DNA of 64,000 nt from PFJX01 sp963713085 (GTDB lineage: Bacteria > Pseudomonadota > Gammaproteobacteria > Burkholderiales > Thiobacillaceae), in contig CAVQKQ010000016.1 in the NCBI GenBank assembly GCA_963713085.1, positions 186,001-250,000 on the forward strand, written 5' to 3'. Positions within the stretch are counted from its first letter, which is position 1. Every line of letters starts with the position of its first letter. The notes under the pieces are model-generated. The model was given only the letters and a program-made list of their open reading frames with translations. It did no database searches and was not told the origin of the DNA. The translations under genes were made by a program, and so were the position numbers. Below are positions 42,801 through 51,934 of the stretch, piece after piece.

Positions 42801-45422
42801 TTATGGCAGTTTGTCCTTCAAACCGGCAGTCAGATAGTCGCGCCGGCACAGCCCCCGCATCTCGCACCAGGCGCAGGTTGACGGCGCCCCGTGGGCGGGA
42901 AGGGGATGGCCCTCGGCCATGGCGGCCAGGGCGGCGCGGATGCGTCCGGCTTCCGCCGCCGCCGCCACGCGCTGGTCGCCCGGAGCCGACAGGTCGGCCA
43001 CCTTTTTGTCGTCCAGGCAGACGAAGCCGGCCCGTTCTGCGTCGGCAAGCCAGGCATAAGTGGCCAGTTGCACGTCCTCGCCGTTGGCCGCCAGCTTTGC
43101 CCTGAGGGTCTGGCGCGACTGGGTCTTGTAGTCCAAGACGACGGTCTGGTCCTGGAAGGCGTCGAGCCGGTCCGCCCGCCCTTCGACGCGGGTTTCCCGG
43201 TCCGGCGCCCATTGCACGGTCTTCGCCAGGGGGACCTCGGCCGACTGGAAGCGGTGGCCGGCGGATTCCCATTGCACGGCCCAGTCCACGTAGGCGGGGA
43301 TCTGCCGGACCCAGCGTTGATGCCAGACCAGGGCCTGGTAGTTGTTCGCCTCGGCCCCGGAGAAGGCCTCCCGGCTGAAATTGGCCAGGATCTCCCGCAA
43401 CTGTTCCGGCGTATGCCGCGCCAGTTCGGGATGGGCACGATGGAAGCGGGCCAGGGCCTTGTGCACCAGGCTGCCGTAGTCGGCCTTGCCCATTTCCTCC
43501 GGCACCTCGTCCGGTTCGTTGAGTCCGAGCAGGTGCCGGCCGTAGAACTGGTAGGGACAGGAAACCAGGCTTTGCCAAGCGCTCACGCTGATACGCGCCG
43601 GTGCTTGGTCCACGCTGGGGAACACGGCCGGTGCCGGCTCGGCTTCATGCGGAGGGATGCGTACGGGTGTGAACGGGGTGATGATGCCCGTGCCCCAGGC
43701 GGCCCGGTGAAAGGCGTCCAGATGCACCAGCCACGGCGACAGGGGGGCCGGGTCGCCGTCATGAGTCGACTGCCAGATCAGGGCCACGTCCCGGGTGCGG
43801 GCCATGATATCGGCGAGCATGGCCTGGGTCGCCCGTTCCCGTTGCCGGGTGTCGGGCAGGCCCAGTTGCCGACGCGCGGCATCGTTGAAGATCGCGTCAT
43901 GGCTTGGGCTAGGCAACTGGGCTGCACCGGCGCCGAGGACGACGACCCCCTCCAGGTCACGGTGGTGGGCGGCGGCCAGGTGGGTCAGGCGGATCGGGCT
44001 CTCCACCGTATCGTCCGAGAAGGTGGTCTGCTCCAGGTGCAGGAATAGCCACTGGCGCCAATCCTGCATGGAGAAGCGCGTCTTCAGGCCGGCCGTGTCG
44101 TCCACCAGCTGCTGCAGGAGCGTGAGCAGCTGCTGGCCGATGGGATCATCACTTAGCGGGGAGATGGCGCCCAGATGCGCCAGGGAACGCAGCAGGGCAG
44201 TCATCCAGCCGTGCATGGGCAAGGGGCCCGCCGGGAACTCCGCCCTGGCGTGCCGCAGTCTGGCGAGCAGCGCCTGGGCCTCGGCCAGGCCGGACTGCCG
44301 GGCCAGGGCGAGGTGCCCGGCCAGATCGTCCGGGGCGCCGTGTCGGCGGTACTGATCTTCCAGGTCATGGATGGCCCGGGCACGGTGGGAGTCCACGTCG
44401 GCGAAGACAAACGGAGACTTGAGCAGGTCGAGCAGGTCGCGATACGGCGTGTCGCGCGTGACCAGGGCCAGCCAGCGTTCCAGGACATGGCTGGCCGAGG
44501 CGGTGGAAAAGGCCCAGCCGGTCTCGTCCTGCATCAGGATGCCGCGCCGCTCCATGAGGGCGCGCAGGCGCCGGGCGAGCAGGCGGTCCAGGGCGATCAC
44601 CGCGATCTGGCGCTTGCCCTGGCTCAGCCAACGCAGCAAGGTGGACTCCGCAGCCTGGGCGGCCGCCTCCAGCCCGGGCGCGGCAAGGACCGAGAGATCC
44701 GGTTGCAGGGGGCTGTCGGGGTGTGTCTGCGCGACCTCCACCGCCCTTTCGGCGAGGGGGCGGTCATCCGCCTGCCAGGCGCTTTGCAGGAGCGCCGACC
44801 GGGATGCGAGCGGCGGGGCGTCGGGCAGTTCGACCACCGGCTGGCGCTCCCGCCAGCGCTGCAGGAATCGTTGTTCCCCCCGACTGAGTTCGCCCATGCC
44901 GACTACATAGAGTGGAGAGGCCGCTTCGGCGGCGGCCCGGCTCAATTGCGCCTGATAGCGCCGGATGCGGCTGCCTCCTTCGCCCAGTGCCCGCCAGACG
45001 GCCTTGGCGATGCCGGCCTCCAGGGACAGGTAGTGGTTGTCTTGCCGGGTGCTCGTCAGGTCTGGAGGGGTGACGCCTTCCGCATCCATTTCGTCGAGCA
45101 GTGCCAACAGCTCGCGGGCTGCGGGCCACAGTGCGTTGGGGGGCAGTTGCCGGGTCCGGGCCAGGAAGTCATGCAACAGGGCCAGGCGCAGGCTGTCCGG
45201 ATCGCCGGCTCGATCATGGGGGACGGTGTCGGCCAGTTCCGGCAAGGTGAGGAGGCGGGGCGGGCGAAAGTAGTCGTCCGGCAGCGCGGACCTGAGCGCC
45301 AGCCGGAAGGCCTGGCCGGCGTGGTGATGCGGCACCAGTATCAGGCAGCCGGAAAAGTCCGGCGCCCGGGTGGATTCCAGGTCAAGGAAATATCGGGCTG
45401 CGGGCATGAGCGAGGGCGTCAT
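42801..45422 (-). CDS. AddB-like PD-(D/E)XK nuclease/helicase-fold protein
   Basis: An 873-residue protein resembling AddB of recombination nucleases. The N-terminus has the degenerate helicase fold (LVPHHHAGQAFRLAL in place of an active Walker A). The C-terminal RecB-like nuclease has GRADRLDAF and VVLDYKTQSR. An iron-sulfur cysteine set flanks the nuclease (SCPYQFYG and CAWCEMRGLC), as in AddB. AddB works with AddA at DNA ends, but no addA gene is next to it in this window. The ATG at 45422 is the likely start; a second in-frame ATG lies five codons on. Confidence 0.85.
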   Translation of the reverse strand: MTPSLMPAARYFLDLESTRAPDFSGCLILVPHHHAGQAFRLALRSALPDDYFRPPRLLTLPELADTVPHDRAGDPDSLRLALLHDFLARTRQLPPNALWPAARELLALLDEMDAEGVTPPDLTSTRQDNHYLSLEAGIAKAVWRALGEGGSRIRRYQAQLSRAAAEAASPLYVVGMGELSRGEQRFLQRWRERQPVVELPDAPPLASRSALLQSAWQADDRPLAERAVEVAQTHPDSPLQPDLSVLAAPGLEAAAQAAESTLLRWLSQGKRQIAVIALDRLLARRLRALMERRGILMQDETGWAFSTASASHVLERWLALVTRDTPYRDLLDLLKSPFVFADVDSHRARAIHDLEDQYRRHGAPDDLAGHLALARQSGLAEAQALLARLRHARAEFPAGPLPMHGWMTALLRSLAHLGAISPLSDDPIGQQLLTLLQQLVDDTAGLKTRFSMQDWRQWLFLHLEQTTFSDDTVESPIRLTHLAAAHHRDLEGVVVLGAGAAQLPSPSHDAIFNDAARRQLGLPDTRQRERATQAMLADIMARTRDVALIWQSTHDGDPAPLSPWLVHLDAFHRAAWGTGIITPFTPVRIPPHEAEPAPAVFPSVDQAPARISVSAWQSLVSCPYQFYGRHLLGLNEPDEVPEEMGKADYGSLVHKALARFHRAHPELARHTPEQLREILANFSREAFSGAEANNYQALVWHQRWVRQIPAYVDWAVQWESAGHRFQSAEVPLAKTVQWAPDRETRVEGRADRLDAFQDQTVVLDYKTQSRQTLRAKLAANGEDVQLATYAWLADAERAGFVCLDDKKVADLSAPGDQRVAAAAEAGRIRAALAAMAEGHPLPAHGAPSTCAWCEMRGLCRRDYLTAGLKDKLP

Positions 45423-45448
45423 GCCGGCATTCTCACGATACCCGGGGC

Positions 45449-45477
45449 AAAAAAAAACCCCGGGATAGGCCGGGGTT
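45449..45477 (-). terminator. Strong minus-strand terminator just upstream of the AddB-like gene
   Basis: On the minus strand an eight-pair stem (AACCCCGG with CCGGGGTT) is followed by nine T residues. It lies 27 bases before the start of the AddB-like gene and behind a promoter at 45621-45649, so it ends a short transcript or acts as an attenuator. Confidence 0.85.
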
Positions 45478-45614
45478 GAAGAGAGGAGGAGGATGTCAGT
45501 CGCTCCGGTGCAGGCACACGACCAACAATCTCTCCCTGGCAACTCGATGGCTCAGAGCCACCAGGGGGGGATTCAACATGAAACGGATCACGGCAAGCCG
45601 AAATACACATTTCA
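45478..45614 (-). ncRNA. Candidate small RNA or attenuator leader
   Basis: A good promoter (45621-45649) and a strong terminator (45449-45477) bracket a transcript of about 165 bases on the minus strand with no convincing protein. The RNA can fold into several stems, among them TGGCTC-T-GAGCCA, a CCCTGG/CCAGGG pair around it, and GTGC-CT-GCAC inside a GTCG/CGAC pair. It could be a free small RNA or a leader controlling the AddB-like gene by termination. I do not recognise a known family. Confidence 0.45.
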
Positions 45615-45620
45615 GATATC

Positions 45621-45649
45621 AATATATGAATAAAGATTGCTGTCGTCAA
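45621..45649 (-). promoter_or_regulatory. Sigma-70 promoter on the minus strand
   Basis: TTGACG (45644-45649 on the minus strand) and TATATT (45621-45626) are separated by 17 bases, close to consensus. Expected start of transcription is near 45614. Confidence 0.6.
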
Positions 45650-45852
45650 TTAGGATTTGACTTGGTTTGCCGGTAACGAGAGAGGAAGGATTGTTCATGC
45701 CCCGAGCCGCATCGAGGCCATGCGATGAAGATGTCGGGAATAACCGAGGTGCAACGGGTTTGCAGCCTGTGGCCGTCGCCGAACACGAGGCTTGACGATA
45801 CAGCCTTTGCCAATATAATACCCGAGTGATTTTATCAACTAAGAGGTTTGTC

Positions 45853-46173
45853 GTGGACGTGAAAGAACTGATTCACAAACAGGTGACGGAACATCCCGTC
45901 GTGCTGTACATGAAGGGGACCCCCCAGTCCCCCCAGTGCGGCTTCTCGGCCAATGCCGCGGGCATGTTGAAGGCCTGCGGAGTGGAAGACTTTTTCTCTG
46001 TGAATGTCCTGGAACAACAGGAGATACGGGAAGGGGTCAAGCAATACGCCAATTGGCCCACCATCCCCCAGCTCTATATCAACGGCCAGTTCGTCGGCGG
46101 CGCCGACATCATGCGCGAGCTGTATCAGAGCGGCGAGTTGCAAAAACTTCTGGCCGCCACCCTGGCGCACTGA
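45853..46173 (+). CDS. grxD: Monothiol glutaredoxin GrxD
   Basis: A 106-residue CGFS-type glutaredoxin that carries 2Fe-2S clusters to target proteins. It shows VVLYMKGTPQSPQCGFS, then WPTIPQLYINGQFVGGADI. The GTG at 45853 is the start, because it follows an AAGAGG site and gives the family's VDVKE(L/R)I opening; an in-frame GTG at 45826 would add nine unsupported residues. Confidence 0.95.
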   Translation: MDVKELIHKQVTEHPVVLYMKGTPQSPQCGFSANAAGMLKACGVEDFFSVNVLEQQEIREGVKQYANWPTIPQLYINGQFVGGADIMRELYQSGELQKLLAATLAH

Positions 46174-46196
46174 GACCTACCCCTTTCAGCCTTCAC

Positions 46197-46222
46197 AAGC
46201 CGGTTTACGCCGGCTTTTTTTT
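46197..46222 (+). terminator. Rho-independent terminator after grxD
   Basis: A seven-pair stem AAGCCGG/CCGGCTT with a six-base loop is followed by eight T residues (46215-46222). Confidence 0.88.
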
Positions 46223-46313
46223 GCCCCCATATAAAGTTTGTACCTGGACGCCGATATCTAGGCTCAACCAATAGTTGTGAAACAGTGCCGATGTCAATGA
46301 TCCGGGGAATTGC

Positions 46314-47116
46314 TTGAGTCCGAAAAAATACGCGGTGTTTGTATCGCTCGTCACGGTGCCTGTGATTTTGGCGGTGTGGTATGGCGCGCCCCTTTGGGGC
46401 ATTGCGGCGGAGCTGGTGGCGGCGCTGCTGTCATGGTGGGAAGGGGCCGGATCCGGGGGAAAAAACCGTCCACCGTGGTGCCGAAATCGGATGGGAAGGC
46501 TTTGCGCCTTGCATTGACCGAAATGCTGCGGGGCTTATCCGAACAAGGCCATGCGAAATTTCAGACCAGCAACGCGGTACTCGATCAGGTCAAGGCGGGT
46601 TCGCCGTGGTGGCCGACGAGGTACGCACTCTCTCGCAGCGCACCAAACAATTCTCCCAGCAGAATTGGGGGGCGCTTGGATGAGGTCCATGATTCCTTGA
46701 GACTCGCCATCAAATCCATCTATACCGTGGCCTCCATGGACATGATTTTCGCCCTCCAGTCGAAGCATCGGGTTCAGGGCACCATGGTACGCATCAGCGA
46801 AATCAATCAGGAAATGTCGGCCTCGGCCAGACAGATCAACGCACATACCGACCAGGTGTCCGGGAGAGTCAACGCAGCGGTGACGGCATTGCCGTTTCGG
46901 GATACGACCAACCAACTGATCGATCATGCCAAGAGGCGTGTCGAAAGCGTGATGCCCTGGTCGCCCAGGCGCTGGAGCAAGTCCGGCCAAGTAATGACTT
47001 GGCACAGGGGATCGCGGGCGCGTGGAACCGGGTCCTTGAATCGGTCCGGCACTGAGCGCTGCACGGGGGCGAGGCCCAATGCGCTGGGCGTGATCATGAC
47101 CGACATGAGTAAGTAG
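46314..47116 (+). pseudogene. Decayed methyl-accepting-chemotaxis-like gene
   Basis: Pieces of one protein lie in three frames: an N-terminal membrane span (PKKYAVFVSLVTVPVILAVWYG, from TTG 46314), a signalling-domain piece GFAVVADEVRTLSQRT near 46600, and a C-terminal piece with MVRISEINQEMSASARQI and TNQLIDHAKRRVE. These are chemoreceptor signalling features. At least three frame changes and some lost sequence separate them. It lies just upstream of a STAS gene and a REC-PP2C gene on the same strand and may once have been their input. Confidence 0.7.
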
Positions 47117-47267
47117 ACAATCGGATTGGGGGTGGTGATCCAGATGGCATCCCTGGAAAACATCCCTCGGGAGGGTTCCGGCCCGATTGTCACGCCGGGC
47201 CGGAGCCAGGCTAAAGAGATTCGGTCGCATGCCGATATTGAGTGCACTTATCAGGACGGAGCCATTC

Positions 47268-47576
47268 ATGCAGATCATCAGCCAGGTAGCCGAAACAAAA
47301 GCCACGCTTAAGTTGAACGGCCGCTTCGACTTCCATTCCCATCGGGATTTCCGCACCGCCTACGAACAGGCCCTCGCGATAGCGACGGTCAGGGAGATCG
47401 AGATCGACTTCAACGCTGTGGACTATCTCGACAGCTCGGCCCTGGGCATGCTCCTGCTGCTGCGCGAGAAGGCCGAGGCCTTGGACAGGAAGGTGGTGCT
47501 GTCGGGGTTGAAAGGCGCCGTCAAACAGGTGATGGATATCGCAAATTTCGGAAAGCTGTTCACGGTCAGGGCCTGA
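47268..47576 (+). CDS. STAS-domain anti-sigma-factor-antagonist-like protein
   Basis: A 102-residue single STAS domain. The phosphorylation motif is intact (YLDSSALGMLLLL), with the LNGRFDFHS opening. In partner-switch systems such a protein binds a kinase when unphosphorylated and is reset by a PP2C phosphatase. The next gene encodes a protein with both a PP2C domain and a HATPase domain, eight bases away, so the two are very likely partners. The start follows a GGAG site. Confidence 0.9.
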   Translation: MQIISQVAETKATLKLNGRFDFHSHRDFRTAYEQALAIATVREIEIDFNAVDYLDSSALGMLLLLREKAEALDRKVVLSGLKGAVKQVMDIANFGKLFTVRA

Positions 47577-47584
47577 ATTCAGCC

Positions 47585-49285
47585 GTGCGGAAAACCCTTC
47601 TCAAGATACTTATCGCCGACCATTCCCCGACCGACGTCACGAAACTGGCATCGCTTGTGGCCCATCTTGGGCATCAGCCGATCGTCGCGGACGACGGCCA
47701 GGGCGCCCTGGATCTGTTCCAGCGGGAATCCCCCGACCTGGTCTTCATGGACATCATGATGCCGGGTATGGATGGCATCGAGGCGGTGCGCCGGATCCGG
47801 GCGCTGCCCTCGGAAAAATGGACCCCCATCATCTTTTATTCGGCCCTGGGTCGCGACCAGGACATCGTGCGCGGCATGGAGGCGGGGGGCGACGACTATC
47901 TGGTCAAGCCCGCTTCGAACCCGTTGCTCACGGCCAAGATCGGCGGCTATGCCCGTTTGCTCGACCTGCGGCGCGGGGCACTGAACCATACCGCCGAACT
48001 GGAATCCTGGCGTACGGAGGTGGAGGAGCAGACCCGGCTCGGCGCCCACGTCATGGAGCGGCTCACCGACGCGGAGGGTTTGCGCGACTCTATGGTGCGC
48101 CATTTCAATCTGCCGGCGGAAACCTTCAGCGGGGATATGCTGTGCGCCGCCCGGGCCCCTGGAGACGTTCTCAACGTCATGCTGGCGGATGCTTCCGGTC
48201 ACGGCCTGGCCGCCGCCTTGACCGCCATGCCCCTGACCCAGATCTTCTACAGCATGACGGCCAAGGGTTTCCCGCTCTCTTCCATTGCCGAGGAACTCAA
48301 CCGCAAGCTCAAGGCGCTTCTGCCAGCGGACCGGTTCGTTGCGGCCACCCTGGCATCGGTGGACGTGCGCAATCGGACCGTGGAGATCTGGAATGGCGGC
48401 AACCCTGATGCAATCTATCTCAATATGGCGGGGGAGACGTGCATGCAGTGGATCTCCAGCCATCCGCCGCTGGGGATCCTTCCGGACAAGCATTTTTCCG
48501 GGGTGACGGAAACCGTGGCGTTGCCGGAGCCCGGCGATCTGGTGCTGTGTTCGGACGGCCTGATCGAGGCGGAAGGTGCGGGCGGAAAGTGGCTGGGACT
48601 GGAGGGCGTGGGCGCGATCCTGCGCGGGATGGATGCCGAAGCGGACCGGATCGGCGCATTGCGCCGAGGCGTGGAAATGCATCTCGGAGGCCGCAGGGCC
48701 AAGGACGACATCTCCTGCATGATGGTTTCGATTCCCGTCGAGCGACGCCGCGAGGTCCGTTTTACCGCACCCAAGCTGGAGCATGCCGGCGCCGTGGAGA
48801 AGTGGCGCCTGGCACTCTCCTATAGTGCCCAGGAACTGCGTTACCTGGACGTGGTGCCGGCGGTGCTGGGATTCATCACCCAGGTGAATGCCCTGAAGCC
48901 CCATCAGGGGGGCTTGTTCCTGATCCTGTCAGAGCTGTTCAACAATGCCCTGGATCATGGATTGCTCAAGCTCGATTCCGCCACCAAATCGCTGGCGGGG
49001 GGGTTCGAAATCTACTTGCAGCAGCGGGCCGAGCGTCTGGCCGGTCTGGACCACGGGAAGATCGACCTGTCGTTCCTGCTGCATACCATAGACGATTGCG
49101 CCGTGCTCGATATCTCCCTGGGAGACAGCGGGGCGGGTTTCGATTACCAAGCCTGGATGGACGGCAATGCCGCCTTCGGGGACGAGTTTCCGCACGGGCG
49201 TGGCCTGGCCCTGGTTAGAAGCCTGTGTTCGGAGGTCATCTTTTCCGGAAACGGCAACAAGGTCTGGGCGCGCTTCCTGCTGTAG
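47585..49285 (+). CDS. REC - PP2C (SpoIIE) phosphatase - HATPase regulator
   Basis: A 566-residue three-domain regulator. Residues 5-125 are a receiver with the phospho-acceptor in VFMDIMMPG. A PP2C-type phosphatase follows with the metal-binding DASGHGLAAAL and LVLCSDGLIEA. The C-terminal 140 residues form a HATPase_c domain with an N-box (SELFNNALDHG) and GDSGAGF, as in anti-sigma kinases such as RsbW. It may both phosphorylate and dephosphorylate its STAS partner (47268-47576) in answer to a sensor kinase not found here. The target output is unknown. The start is GTG. Confidence 0.9.
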   Translation: MRKTLLKILIADHSPTDVTKLASLVAHLGHQPIVADDGQGALDLFQRESPDLVFMDIMMPGMDGIEAVRRIRALPSEKWTPIIFYSALGRDQDIVRGMEAGGDDYLVKPASNPLLTAKIGGYARLLDLRRGALNHTAELESWRTEVEEQTRLGAHVMERLTDAEGLRDSMVRHFNLPAETFSGDMLCAARAPGDVLNVMLADASGHGLAAALTAMPLTQIFYSMTAKGFPLSSIAEELNRKLKALLPADRFVAATLASVDVRNRTVEIWNGGNPDAIYLNMAGETCMQWISSHPPLGILPDKHFSGVTETVALPEPGDLVLCSDGLIEAEGAGGKWLGLEGVGAILRGMDAEADRIGALRRGVEMHLGGRRAKDDISCMMVSIPVERRREVRFTAPKLEHAGAVEKWRLALSYSAQELRYLDVVPAVLGFITQVNALKPHQGGLFLILSELFNNALDHGLLKLDSATKSLAGGFEIYLQQRAERLAGLDHGKIDLSFLLHTIDDCAVLDISLGDSGAGFDYQAWMDGNAAFGDEFPHGRGLALVRSLCSEVIFSGNGNKVWARFLL

Positions 49286-49405
49286 ACGAGGTTTGCCGGC
49301 ATCGCGGCGTCCGATCTACTCGGCGCGCCGAGTCAACTTCCTGGGCCGGTGATAGATAGAAATCCACCTCTGCAGCCAGGTACTGTATTGGCGGCAACCG
49401 CGGTA

Positions 49406-51130
49406 CTAGGCGTTGATCCGCACCAGCAGTTCCTGGATTCGTTCCGGTCGCCCTGCCCGCAGCAGTTTTTTCGCCATGGGCGCCAGTTCGCCCTTGTGGC
49501 TGCGCATGACCTGCTGTTTCACCGCCAGGACATGGGCCGGGTGCATGGAGAATGAGGTCAGGCCCAAGCCCAACAGCAGTCGGGTGAGACGGGGGTCGCC
49601 GGCCATCTCGCCGCACACGGAGACATGCTTTCCCTGCTTCCGCCCCACCGCCAGGGTATGGTCGATCAGGCCGAGGACGGCGGGGTGCAGCGGATCATAA
49701 AGGTGGGCCACGGCATCGTCGGTGCGGTCGATGGCCAGGGTGTATTGGATCAGGTCGTTGGTACCCAGGGAAAGGAAGTCCAGCTTGCGGGCGAACCACT
49801 CGGCCGCCAGGGCGGCGGCGGGGACCTCGATCATGCCGCCCAGCGGGACCGTTGCATCAAAGGGGATGTCTTCAACCCTGAGGCTGCCCCGGGCGGCACC
49901 GATCAGGGCAAGGGCCTGGTCCAGTTCCGTCAGGCTCGCCAGCATGGGTAGGAGGATGCGGATCTTGCCGTAGTGGCTGGCGCGCAACAGGGCGCGGATC
50001 TGGGTGATGAAGATCTGGGGCTCGGCCAGGCACAGGCGGATGGCGCGCCGCCCCAGGGCCGGGTTGACGCTGGTCTCGTCCAGCCAGCGCACGGATTTGT
50101 CCGCGCCCACGTCCAGGGTGCGGATGACCACGGGGCGCCCCTTCATCTCCCGGACCACATGCCGGTAGGATTCGAATTGTTCGTCCTCGGAGGGCAATTC
50201 GTCCCGGTTGAGGAACAGGAATTCGCTGCGGAACAGGCCGATGCCCGAGACGTTCTCGCTGATGGCCTGGCTCACGTCCACCGGTAGGTCGATGTTGGCC
50301 ATCAACTCGATGTCGATCCCGTCCAGGGTGGTGGATGGGCTGGATTTCAGACGCCGGAGCTTCTTCTGCTCCAGGCGCCATTGGTTCCGCCGCAGCCGGT
50401 ATTCGTCGAGGATGGCCGGCGTCGGATCGACAATGACCACCCCGGCGACACCGTCCACTATCAGCCAGTCGCCCTCGTGGATCAGCGCCCTGGCGTTGTG
50501 GAGGGCCATGGCCGAGGGCAGGTTGAGGCTGCGGGCCAGGATAGCGGTGTGGGAGGTGGTGCCACCCAGGTCGGTGATGAAGCCGGCATAGTCGTGGCGC
50601 TTGAACAGCACCATGTCGCTGGGGGACAGGTCGTGGGCCACCAGAATGGTGTCGCCTTCTTCCGCGGTCTTGAGCGGGGCGTGGCCGGGATGCCCCATCA
50701 GGGCCTTGAGGATCTTGTCGGCTACCTGGCGCACGTCCTGGCGCCGCTCGCGCAGGTATTCATCCTCGATGGTCTCGAACTGGGCGATGAGTTCCTCGGT
50801 CTGCTGGGCCAGCGCCCATTCGGCGTTGCATTTATCCTCGCGTATGCGCTGCTTTGGCAGTTCCGAGAGCATGGAGTCCGACAGGATCATGACGTGCACA
50901 TCGAGGAAAGCGGACAGCTCCGCCGGCGCCCCTTCTGGGATGTGTTCCCGGAGGTCCAGCATTTCGGCGCGGACCGCCTCCACCGCAGCGTCGAAACGCT
51001 CGACCTCCTCCTCCAAGTGTTCCGCCCTGAGAATGTAGTGGGGCGCCTCCAGACGGTCATGGGAATACAACTGGGCACGGCCGATGGCATAGCCGTTGGA
51101 AACGCCGATGCCGTGCAGGGCGAAGGTCAT
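49406..51130 (-). CDS. ptsI: PTS enzyme I (phosphoenolpyruvate-protein phosphotransferase)
   Basis: A 574-residue enzyme I that moves phosphate from PEP to HPr. It has the active histidine in GGTTSHTAILARS, the PEP-binding DVGADKSVRWL, and SLGTNDLIQYTLAIDR with a later CGEMAGD. It ends a minus-strand EIIA-HPr-EI operon. There is no sugar permease here, so this is the incomplete regulatory PTS common in betaproteobacteria. Confidence 0.95.
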   Translation of the reverse strand: MTFALHGIGVSNGYAIGRAQLYSHDRLEAPHYILRAEHLEEEVERFDAAVEAVRAEMLDLREHIPEGAPAELSAFLDVHVMILSDSMLSELPKQRIREDKCNAEWALAQQTEELIAQFETIEDEYLRERRQDVRQVADKILKALMGHPGHAPLKTAEEGDTILVAHDLSPSDMVLFKRHDYAGFITDLGGTTSHTAILARSLNLPSAMALHNARALIHEGDWLIVDGVAGVVIVDPTPAILDEYRLRRNQWRLEQKKLRRLKSSPSTTLDGIDIELMANIDLPVDVSQAISENVSGIGLFRSEFLFLNRDELPSEDEQFESYRHVVREMKGRPVVIRTLDVGADKSVRWLDETSVNPALGRRAIRLCLAEPQIFITQIRALLRASHYGKIRILLPMLASLTELDQALALIGAARGSLRVEDIPFDATVPLGGMIEVPAAALAAEWFARKLDFLSLGTNDLIQYTLAIDRTDDAVAHLYDPLHPAVLGLIDHTLAVGRKQGKHVSVCGEMAGDPRLTRLLLGLGLTSFSMHPAHVLAVKQQVMRSHKGELAPMAKKLLRAGRPERIQELLVRINA

Positions 51131-51396
51131 TCACCCTCTCCGAACTTGTCTTCGATCAGGGCCACCAGCGCGTCCATGGCGCTGGCTTCATCCTCGCCCC
51201 GGGTTTCCAGGTGGATGGTGGTCCCCCGCGCGGCGGCCAGCATCATCACGCCCATGATGCTCTTGCCGTTGATGCGGCGGCCGTTGCGGGACAGCCAGAT
51301 GTCGGATTTGAACTGGCCGGCGGTCTGGGTCAGCTTGGCGGAGGCGCGGGCGTGCAGGCCCAGCTTGTTGGTGATCTCGATGTCGCGCTCAGGCAC
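51127..51396 (-). CDS. ptsH: Phosphocarrier protein HPr
   Basis: An 89-residue HPr with the active histidine in NKLGLHARASAKL and the regulatory serine region in GKSIMGVMMLAA. The GTG at 51396 is the start: it has a GGAG seven bases before it and lies eight bases inside the EIIA gene end. The ATG at 51414 would add six residues from within that gene. The stop overlaps the ptsI start. Confidence 0.93.
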   Translation of the reverse strand: MPERDIEITNKLGLHARASAKLTQTAGQFKSDIWLSRNGRRINGKSIMGVMMLAAARGTTIHLETRGEDEASAMDALVALIEDKFGEGE

Positions 51397-51790
51397 GCTT
51401 GGGCTCCGATGCAATATGGAAGATTCCGGACTGGCCGCCGGATACCGCTTTCGCGATGAGAGTGCCCATGTCCCGATCGCGATAGTTGAGGGCCTTGAGC
51501 AGCATGGGCAGATTGATGCCCGCTATGGCCTCGACTCGGTGTCCCTGGATGACCTTGCAAACGATGTTGCAGGGGGTGGCGCCATAGATGTCCGTCAGGA
51601 TCAGGACCCCATCGCCCCGGTCGAGCCGGCTCAGCCGCTCCAGGGTATGGGCCAGCATGGCATCGGGATCCTGGATGGAAGAGAGATCCAGGTTTTCCAA
51701 CTGTTCCGGGCGTTGGCCCAGCACGTGGGCGGCACACTGGATAAGACACTCGCCCAGGTTGGCGTGGGCGACTATGAGCAGCGAGATCAT
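51389..51790 (-). CDS. PTS EIIA component, mannose family
   Basis: A 133-residue EIIA-Man domain protein. The phosphorylated histidine is in IVAHANLGECL near the N-terminus, and ILTDIYGATPCN follows. It accepts phosphate from HPr. With no EIIB or EIIC nearby it probably has a regulatory role, as in other betaproteobacteria. It starts the EIIA-HPr-EI operon. Confidence 0.93.
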   Translation of the reverse strand: MISLLIVAHANLGECLIQCAAHVLGQRPEQLENLDLSSIQDPDAMLAHTLERLSRLDRGDGVLILTDIYGATPCNIVCKVIQGHRVEAIAGINLPMLLKALNYRDRDMGTLIAKAVSGGQSGIFHIASEPKRA

Positions 51791-51934
51791 GGAACGGCAG
51801 GTGGCTTCAATAGAGAAATTTTACGCCGCCTCATCGACGGCGGAATGTTGCTTTGCAACACTATTATCTCCCTTTGATGGAAAAGGTTGGGGGGCAGCCG
51901 CTAAAATCCCCACCTAACTCAGCGAACCCCTTCC

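Noticed and set aside
45476..45676. A 66-residue plus-strand frame and a 76-residue minus-strand frame
   Set aside because: Neither has a family match or conserved look, and both cross the promoter and structured RNA on the minus strand.
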